Shown piece after piece: positions 59,258-64,000 of a stretch of DNA of 64,000 bases. The notes beneath the pieces are model-generated. The model did no database searches, was not told the origin of the DNA, and saw only the letters and a list, made by a program, of their open reading frames with translations. How positions within the stretch are numbered: position 1 is the stretch's first letter; every line of letters begins with the position of its first letter. The stretch is from Mangrovimonas futianensis. GTDB lineage: Bacteria; Bacteroidota; Bacteroidia; Flavobacteriales; Flavobacteriaceae. The translations under genes and the position numbers were made by a program. Location of the stretch: positions 62,001 through 126,000 of the forward strand of contig NZ_JAJJNF010000009.1 in assembly GCF_021245805.1 (NCBI RefSeq), in the 5' to 3' direction.

Positions 59258-60187
59258 ATGAACAAGTTTTTTAGAGTATTGAAAAAGGTAATATTATATA
59301 CATTTTTCATTCTTTTATTTCTTTCAATTGGGGGATATATATACCTCTATGTCCTCCCAAAAGGACCTCAAATCACACAAACCAGTAAAATTAATGTTGG
59401 GAAAGACTCTTTTGTAATCTATGCTTATAAGGATAGTGAGAGAAAATCAATCAAGGTATGGACTTACAAACCCGAAAGTTGGAATGACAAAGACAAAATA
59501 GTTTTTGTGATGCATGGGGGTGGGCGAAATGCCGATGACTATCTAAATGCTTGGGTTGAATTGGCCAATAAAAACAACTTACTGGTAGTTGCCCCAGAAT
59601 TCGAAAATAAGTTTTCAAAATATACAACGAACGACTATCAGGAGGGGAATTTATTTACCTTTTTTGGAGCTAAGAATCCAAAAAGTGAGTGGGCATATAC
59701 CGTCGTTGAAAACATATTTGATTACATTAAAACAGTTAATAACATGACCAACGAGCAGTATAACATTTTTGGCCATTCAGCTGGTGGACAGTTTGTACAC
59801 AGAATGGTAATGTTTATGCCTGAATCGAGAATTGGAACTGCCGTCGCTGCAAATTCTGGGTTTTACAGTTTGCCAAACGAGGAGCTTCAATTTCCTTATG
59901 GGGTTAAAAATACAGAAACAGATTTGCAAAAAGCCTACAACAAAAGATTGGTTATTCTTTTGGGAGAATTGGATAATGACCCTAGTTTAGGAACTTTTAG
60001 AACAACCGACCTGGCAATGGAGCAAGGAGGGCATAGGTTGGAACGGGGATCAACTTTTTTTAATGCCAATAAGGAATTGAAGAACAAAAATAATTGGACA
60101 TTTAATTGGGAAATAGACACAATAAAAAATGTGGGCCACGACTATAAAAAAATGTCTGAAAATGCTATTAATTGGATAAAAAACTAA
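59258..60187 (+). CDS. Membrane-anchored alpha/beta hydrolase
   Basis: 309 residues. One N-terminal membrane helix (FRVLKKVILYTFFILLFL, about 4-22). The fold has VFVMHGGGRNADDYLNAWVE (about 86), a FGHSAGGQF nucleophile elbow with Ser about 170 and late GHDYKKM with the catalytic His (about 296). This layout resembles poly(3-hydroxybutyrate) depolymerase-like and esterase members of the superfamily. Substrate unknown. It is the last gene before the tRNA-derived boundary, ending at 60187. Confidence 0.88.
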   Translation: MNKFFRVLKKVILYTFFILLFLSIGGYIYLYVLPKGPQITQTSKINVGKDSFVIYAYKDSERKSIKVWTYKPESWNDKDKIVFVMHGGGRNADDYLNAWVELANKNNLLVVAPEFENKFSKYTTNDYQEGNLFTFFGAKNPKSEWAYTVVENIFDYIKTVNNMTNEQYNIFGHSAGGQFVHRMVMFMPESRIGTAVAANSGFYSLPNEELQFPYGVKNTETDLQKAYNKRLVILLGELDNDPSLGTFRTTDLAMEQGGHRLERGSTFFNANKELKNKNNWTFNWEIDTIKNVGHDYKKMSENAINWIKN

Positions 60188-60330
60188 GATTAGCAAATTC
60201 AAAATCCATCTAAATATGACAATAGGCAGATCGATAAAAATTTAGACAATTGTAAGAACATCTTTATAATTGGGCATAAAAAAACGGTTTAGCCTTTGCT
60301 AAACCGCTTATGTACAATTATTTAAAATTT
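60188..60330. other. Spacer with minus-strand terminator
   Basis: Left of the tRNA half there is no gene. It contains the terminator at 60278-60308 described separately. Confidence 0.4.
60278..60308 (-). terminator. Rho-independent terminator of a minus-strand transcript
   Basis: CGGTTTAGC and GCTAAACCG form a 9-bp stem with loop CTTT (60285-60306), followed on the minus strand by a T-run. It is 23 bp downstream of the tRNA-Met half, the place for the terminator of the original tRNA gene. Confidence 0.75.
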
Positions 60331-60374
60331 GTAGCGAGACCGAGATTTGAACTCGGGACCTCTGGGTTATGAAC
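60331..60374 (-). tRNA. 3' half of a tRNA-Met (CAT) gene, attachment-site remnant
   Basis: On the minus strand the sequence runs from the anticodon loop TTCATAA through CCCAG, variable loop AGGTC, T-arm CCGAG-TTCAAAT-CTCGG and acceptor TCTCGCT plus A and CA. The expected 5' half (D-arm and CTGGG strand of the anticodon stem) is absent; the sequence changes just beyond the anticodon loop. This is the usual cut point of tyrosine integrases. The whole tRNA gene is not in this window. Confidence 0.85.
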
Positions 60375-60555
60375 TCCGCTTTTAAAAAATTAAAAAGCTG
60401 TTTTTTAGTGAGTTACAAAATTTTAAAATTTTAAATCGTATGCACTTTTGTATGCAAATTTAACCTTAGTATTGATTAATGATTTTGTTGCAATTTATAA
60501 AAATAAAATTGACTCAAAAGCAATAGTTCTTTACAAAAATTAAAGTTAATTAATT
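60375..60555. other. Spacer between tRNA half and transposase remnant
   Basis: 181 bp, AT-rich, without a gene. It holds a short direct repeat GTATGCA (60439 region) and a TAATTTTG promoter-like box just before the transposase remnant. It would be the left end of an integrated element. Confidence 0.35.
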
Positions 60556-61178
60556 TTGGTTGATATTCAAGCTATCTATTTCAAGTTCAGGTTTGGATTG
60601 AGCTATAGGGAGATTGAGGAACTAATTACCATACGAGGAGTGAAAGTAGACCATGCAACCATTATTCATAGGGGGGTCAATAAATTCAGCTCCCAACTGG
60701 AGGCTTCATTCAGAAGGAGGAAGCATAATGTAGGTAAGCGCTGGAGGATGGATGAGACATACGTCAAAGTAAAAGGTGAGTGGAGGTATTTGTACAGGGC
60801 TGTAGATAAAGAGGTGATACGATTGACTTCTATTGACCAAGAGGAGACAGCGAATGTCCGTCCAATCTTTTTTGATTAAGGCATAGACAACAATGGTTGC
60901 CCAGAACTAATGAATATTGACTAAAGAAGTTCTAACAAAGGAGCCATTAAGGTCTATAGAAGACGTTCTTTTGTTAAGATACGGATACGTAAGTGCAAGT
61001 ATTTAAGAAACAAGACCATAGGTTCATAAGATAACGGGTGGGACAGGGTTACAGAGACTTTTGAGAGTGTCAGACGGAGTATAGTCGGAATAGGGATGGT
61101 GTGTATATGCTAAAGAAGGGGCAGATGAACAGCAAGTGTTTATCTACATATCTGGCATTTTATAGTTTCGCAGCATGA
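60556..61178 (+). pseudogene. Decayed IS6-family transposase
   Basis: The first 107 codons are open and read FGLSYREIEELITIRGVKVD, HATII, KRWRMDETYVKVKGEWRYLY and RAVDKE, the N-terminal and first catalytic (DET) region of IS6/IS26-like transposases. After the stop the remainder is still recognisable in shifted frames: KIRIRKCKYLRN, TETFESVRRSIVGIG and, in another frame, MLKKGQM then STYLAFYSFAA before TGA 61178. Several frameshifts and stops show it is dead. The beginning is also truncated. No terminal inverted repeats were found. Confidence 0.85.
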
Positions 61179-61309
61179 AGTTTTCCTAACTATGAGTTTT
61201 CAAATCATAATTTCACAAACGTGACAGTTCTGTTTTTTATTTTTTTAAAATGAAACAATTATTTGCTTTTGCATTGATGAACCATCTTAATTCGTTTTCT
61301 ATTTCCGCT

Positions 61310-62431
61310 TCAATTTGTTTTCTTGTAACTCCAAATGGCCAAACCATTCATTGCTATAGCATAGGCTAATGTTTTTAAGGCCAAGGGGAAAATATCTAAA
61401 AATCCAGATCCTTTGAGCATAACCATTCGTATGATTTCCACAAAATATTTGATAGGATTAAATTCTGTGAGTATTTGTGCCCATTTTGGCATACTTTCTA
61501 TAGGTGTAAATAGTCCGCTCATCAATATAAATATGACCATAAAAAACCAGGCGATAAACATGGCTTGTTGTTGAGTATCCGTGAAGTTTGAAATAAACAA
61601 ACCCATGCCCATAATAACCAATATATAAACAGAAGTATATGCGTATAGCAGTCCTAAATTACCAATCATGGGTGTATTAAAAATAACTTTGGCAAGTAGT
61701 AAGCCTATGGTTAGCAGTCCCATTCCCAAGATCCAAAAAGGAAACAATTTTCCTATAATAAAATGATGCTTTTTTATGGGCGTTACATTGATTTGTTCCA
61801 AGGTGCCTATTTCTTTTTCCCTCACAATGTTCATTCCCGAAAGAAACAGCGTAATCATGGTAACAAGCAAAACCAAAATCCCGGGTACCATAAATGTTTT
61901 GTAGTTCAAGGTTTGGTTGTACCAAAATAGAGGAATGCTGTCAATGCTATTAGGTTTTTGTACAGTATCTGAAATCTGTATCAAATCTGTTGCAATGTGC
62001 TTGTTGTAACTCTGAATGATTTGGGTTATGTAAACATTAATAACACCTGCAGCCGCACCATCAATAGCATCAATAAATACGCCTATGGCGTTTGTTTTGT
62101 CATTTTGTAAATCCCCTTCAAAATGTATAGGTATGTTTAAGTAGGCATCTATTTTGCCTTCTTGCATGGCTTGCGAAGCTTCTTTTTCTGAAGAAAATCT
62201 TTCAGAAACATTGAAATACGATGAGGCTTCAAATTGAGTTATCAATCCTCTTGAGGTGCTGCTATTATCAGCATCAACATATCCAAATTGGATGTTTTTT
62301 ATTTCGTAGGTCGCCGCATTGGATAAAATGACCAATTGTAGTACTGGTAAAATAAATATAATGGGCAGCATGCCTTTATTTCTAAAGATTTGCTTAAACT
62401 CCTTTCGTATGATATACAGTATAATGTTCAT
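61310..62431 (-). CDS. ABC-2 type permease (YhhJ/YbhR-like), second of a pair
   Basis: 373 residues. One N-terminal membrane helix (MLPIIFILPVLQLVILSNAA, about 20-39), a large periplasmic loop (about 45-180) and five C-terminal helices with MNIVREKEIGTLEQINVTPI, the conserved coupling loop of ABC-2 permeases. It forms the channel of an efflux ABC transporter of the YbhF-YbhS-YbhR or drug-exporter type with the upstream permease (1 bp gap) and ATPase. Unlike single-subunit drug exporters this is a two-permease arrangement. Confidence 0.92.
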   Translation of the reverse strand: MNIILYIIRKEFKQIFRNKGMLPIIFILPVLQLVILSNAATYEIKNIQFGYVDADNSSTSRGLITQFEASSYFNVSERFSSEKEASQAMQEGKIDAYLNIPIHFEGDLQNDKTNAIGVFIDAIDGAAAGVINVYITQIIQSYNKHIATDLIQISDTVQKPNSIDSIPLFWYNQTLNYKTFMVPGILVLLVTMITLFLSGMNIVREKEIGTLEQINVTPIKKHHFIIGKLFPFWILGMGLLTIGLLLAKVIFNTPMIGNLGLLYAYTSVYILVIMGMGLFISNFTDTQQQAMFIAWFFMVIFILMSGLFTPIESMPKWAQILTEFNPIKYFVEIIRMVMLKGSGFLDIFPLALKTLAYAIAMNGLAIWSYKKTN

Positions 62432-62432
62432 C

Positions 62433-63539
62433 TTACTCCAACCTGATTTTATATTTCTTTACACTTATGCCTATGAACAGTAAAGTCATTAGAACAAGAA
62501 TAGCGGTTTCTTTAAAAATATAGCCAATGCCAACACCCTTTAGCATAATGCCTTTTACAATAATGATAAACCATTTTGCAGGTATGATATTGCTGATAAC
62601 CTGAAGCGGTAAGGGCATGCTGCTGATGGGAAAAATAAATCCTGAAAGTAATATGGTAGGCAGCATTAAACCCATTAGGGAAATCATCATGGCCGTTTGC
62701 TGTGTTGCCGATATGGTTGAAATTAAAATACCCAATGCCAATGAGGTGATGATAAACAGAACGCTTTCAACTCCTAATAAGAACAGGCTACCGTTAACAG
62801 GCACATTAAAGACGAAAATGCTCAACAACACAATAACTAGGGCATTGATAATGGATAGAAAAATGTACGGAAACACTTTACCAATTATTACCTGAAATGG
62901 TTTTAAAGGCGACACCAATAAAATTTCCATAGTGCCTTGTTCTTTTTCCCGGGTGATGGAAATGGACGTCATCATCGCGGATACTAACATCAAGACAACG
63001 GTCATCACGCCTGGAACAAACATATAAACACTCTTCAATTCGGCGTTATATACCATCCTACTTTGCGGAACAATTTGGTAATCTATGGTGCTGTTTTTGT
63101 TTAATTCCTGCTGATATTTTTTAAGTATTGACGAAATATAATTACTGATGGTACTGGCCATATTAGGGTCGGTAGCATCGGTAAGTACCTGTACATTGGC
63201 CTGTTTTTCTTTAATGAGATTGTTCCCAAAGTTATTTTCAAATTGAACTACGGCTTTTACTTTTCCTTTTTTGAATATGGATTCTATGGATGATTCTTGC
63301 TGAATAATATCTACAATACTAAAGTGTTTTGAAGAGGCTATTTTATTTATTATTTCTTTAGAGGTAACATCATTGGCTTGGTCTAGAATGGCAATATTTA
63401 CATTGTTGATTTCATTGGTAATGGCAAAACCAAACAGTAATATTTGGGCAATGGGCATTCCGAACAAAATAAACAGGGAACGCTTATCACGGAATATGTG
63501 ATAAAACTCTTTTCGTACAAAGCCTACAAATCGTTTCAT
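62433..63539 (-). CDS. ABC-2 type permease (YbhS-like), first of a pair
   Basis: 368 residues with the same architecture: N-terminal helix (SLFILFGMPIAQILLFGFAI, about 21-40), a periplasmic part and five helices with TSISITREKEQGTMEILLVSP, the coupling loop. It is a paralogue of the following permease. Its start overlaps the ATPase stop by 4 bp (ATGA type), so the genes are coupled. Together they make an inner-membrane exporter for drugs, lipids or other hydrophobic compounds; the substrate is not readable. Confidence 0.92.
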   Translation of the reverse strand: MKRFVGFVRKEFYHIFRDKRSLFILFGMPIAQILLFGFAITNEINNVNIAILDQANDVTSKEIINKIASSKHFSIVDIIQQESSIESIFKKGKVKAVVQFENNFGNNLIKEKQANVQVLTDATDPNMASTISNYISSILKKYQQELNKNSTIDYQIVPQSRMVYNAELKSVYMFVPGVMTVVLMLVSAMMTSISITREKEQGTMEILLVSPLKPFQVIIGKVFPYIFLSIINALVIVLLSIFVFNVPVNGSLFLLGVESVLFIITSLALGILISTISATQQTAMMISLMGLMLPTILLSGFIFPISSMPLPLQVISNIIPAKWFIIIVKGIMLKGVGIGYIFKETAILVLMTLLFIGISVKKYKIRLE

Positions 63540-64000
63540 CCTCTGGCCAGTTTTAAAAACACATCGTTCATGGTGTCTGTTTTATAATGCTCTTTTAGTT
63601 TTTTTGGGGTATCAAGCGCTTCAATTTTACCATTGACCATTATGGAAACGCGGTCGCAGTATTCGGCTTCATCCATATAATGGGTCGTTACAAAAATGGT
63701 CGTCCCGTTGTGGGCGGCTTTGTAAATCATTTCCCAAAACTGGCGTCTGGTAATGGGGTCAACGCCACCTGTGGGCTCATCCAAAAAGACAATTTTGGGT
63801 TCGTGCAAAAGCGAAACCGAAAAGGCCAACTTTTGCTTCCATCCCAAGGGTAATGAAGCCACAAGACTGTTCGTAACTTCTTGAAGCCCTAATTCCTCCA
63901 CCAGTTCGCACCGATTTAGGTCTATTTGCTTTTTAGATAGTCCATAGATGCCACCAAAAAAAGTGATGTTCTCTTTTACGGTCAAATCATCATACAAAGC
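63536..64000 (-). CDS. ABC transporter ATP-binding protein (partial)
   Basis: The last 154 or so residues of an ATPase; the gene continues past the right edge, so Walker A is not seen. Visible are the ABC signature region (LPLGWKQKLAFSVSLL), Walker B plus D-loop (IVFLDEPTGGVDP) and the H-loop His (VTTHYMDEAEYCDRV). The DEPTGGVDP form and the C-terminal ALDTPKKLKEHYKTD are those of YbhF-like exporters. Beyond the edge I expect a HlyD-type adaptor and a TolC-like protein. Confidence 0.93.
   Translation of the reverse strand, partial: ALYDDLTVKENITFFGGIYGLSKKQIDLNRCELVEELGLQEVTNSLVASLPLGWKQKLAFSVSLLHEPKIVFLDEPTGGVDPITRRQFWEMIYKAAHNGTTIFVTTHYMDEAEYCDRVSIMVNGKIEALDTPKKLKEHYKTDTMNDVFLKLARG

Noticed and set aside
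61179..61309. Minus-strand frame reading IEAEIENELRWFINAKANN after the permease stop
   Set aside because: It looked like the tail of a helical protein but overlaps the permease end and has no start; too short to support.
1..64000. CRISPR array, prophage or restriction-modification system
   Set aside because: No regularly spaced repeats, phage structural genes, methylase or nuclease motifs were found.

Overview
The window looks like a chromosomal segment of a marine-type member of Flavobacteriaceae (Bacteroidota). Supporting signs are low GC, AT-rich spacers without clear Shine-Dalgarno sequences, promoters of the TAnnTTTG type, and several families largely confined to this phylum (DUF2480-, DUF6090-, DUF6268- and DUF2911-like). 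No phage, CRISPR array, rRNA or complete tRNA is visible.

Layout. 1-6.6 kb: the tail of a probable AraC regulator, an iron alcohol dehydrogenase, a flavobacterial membrane pair, a SufR-like regulator divergent from superoxide dismutase, and small redox genes. 6.6-25.9 kb: two AraC regulators, two hydrolases, then a long co-directional run of oxidoreductases, cupins, transporters and small enzymes that reads as metabolite or carbonyl detoxification. 26-36.4 kb: glycoside hydrolases (GH2, GH2, GH43) around a DUF6090 protein, an amidohydrolase, a TlpA-like lipoprotein and DoxX. 36.5-41.5 kb: a minus-strand AraC locus (DOPA-dioxygenase-like, NmrA, two YceI, ester cyclase, DoxX). 41.6-46.1 kb: GH3 xylosidase, VOC protein, DoxX. 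46.2-48.5 kb: three unrelated genes with cassette-like spacers. 48.9-52.5 kb: a 1204-residue outer-membrane multidomain protein. 52.5-60.2 kb: two further AraC genes with OsmC, AhpD-like, NmrA, GNAT and hydrolase genes. 60.3-64 kb: the 3' half of a tRNA-Met gene, a decayed IS6 transposase and an ABC-2 exporter operon that runs off the right edge.

How it fits together. Three AraC loci each carry their own promoter-proximal repeat, each with elements spaced 21 bp (two DNA turns), the spacing expected for AraC-type activators. Locus I: GGTTTGAATTT-type pairs at 11599/11620 and 20221/20242, plus one element in the AraC promoter itself. Locus II: a gapless 90-bp duplicated promoter at 39481 and 40612. 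Locus III: matching 72-bp promoter regions at 55861 and 57873. These patterns link genes several kilobases apart into small regulons of redox or detoxification enzymes. The glycoside hydrolases point to hemicellulose use, but there is no SusC/SusD pair.

The most unusual protein is at 48877-52491: a calcineurin-like phosphoesterase domain that has lost most catalytic motifs, a middle region with DRH and RDRD motifs resembling atypical kinases, and a C-terminal outer-membrane barrel. All functional statements are read from sequence by eye; no database search was run.
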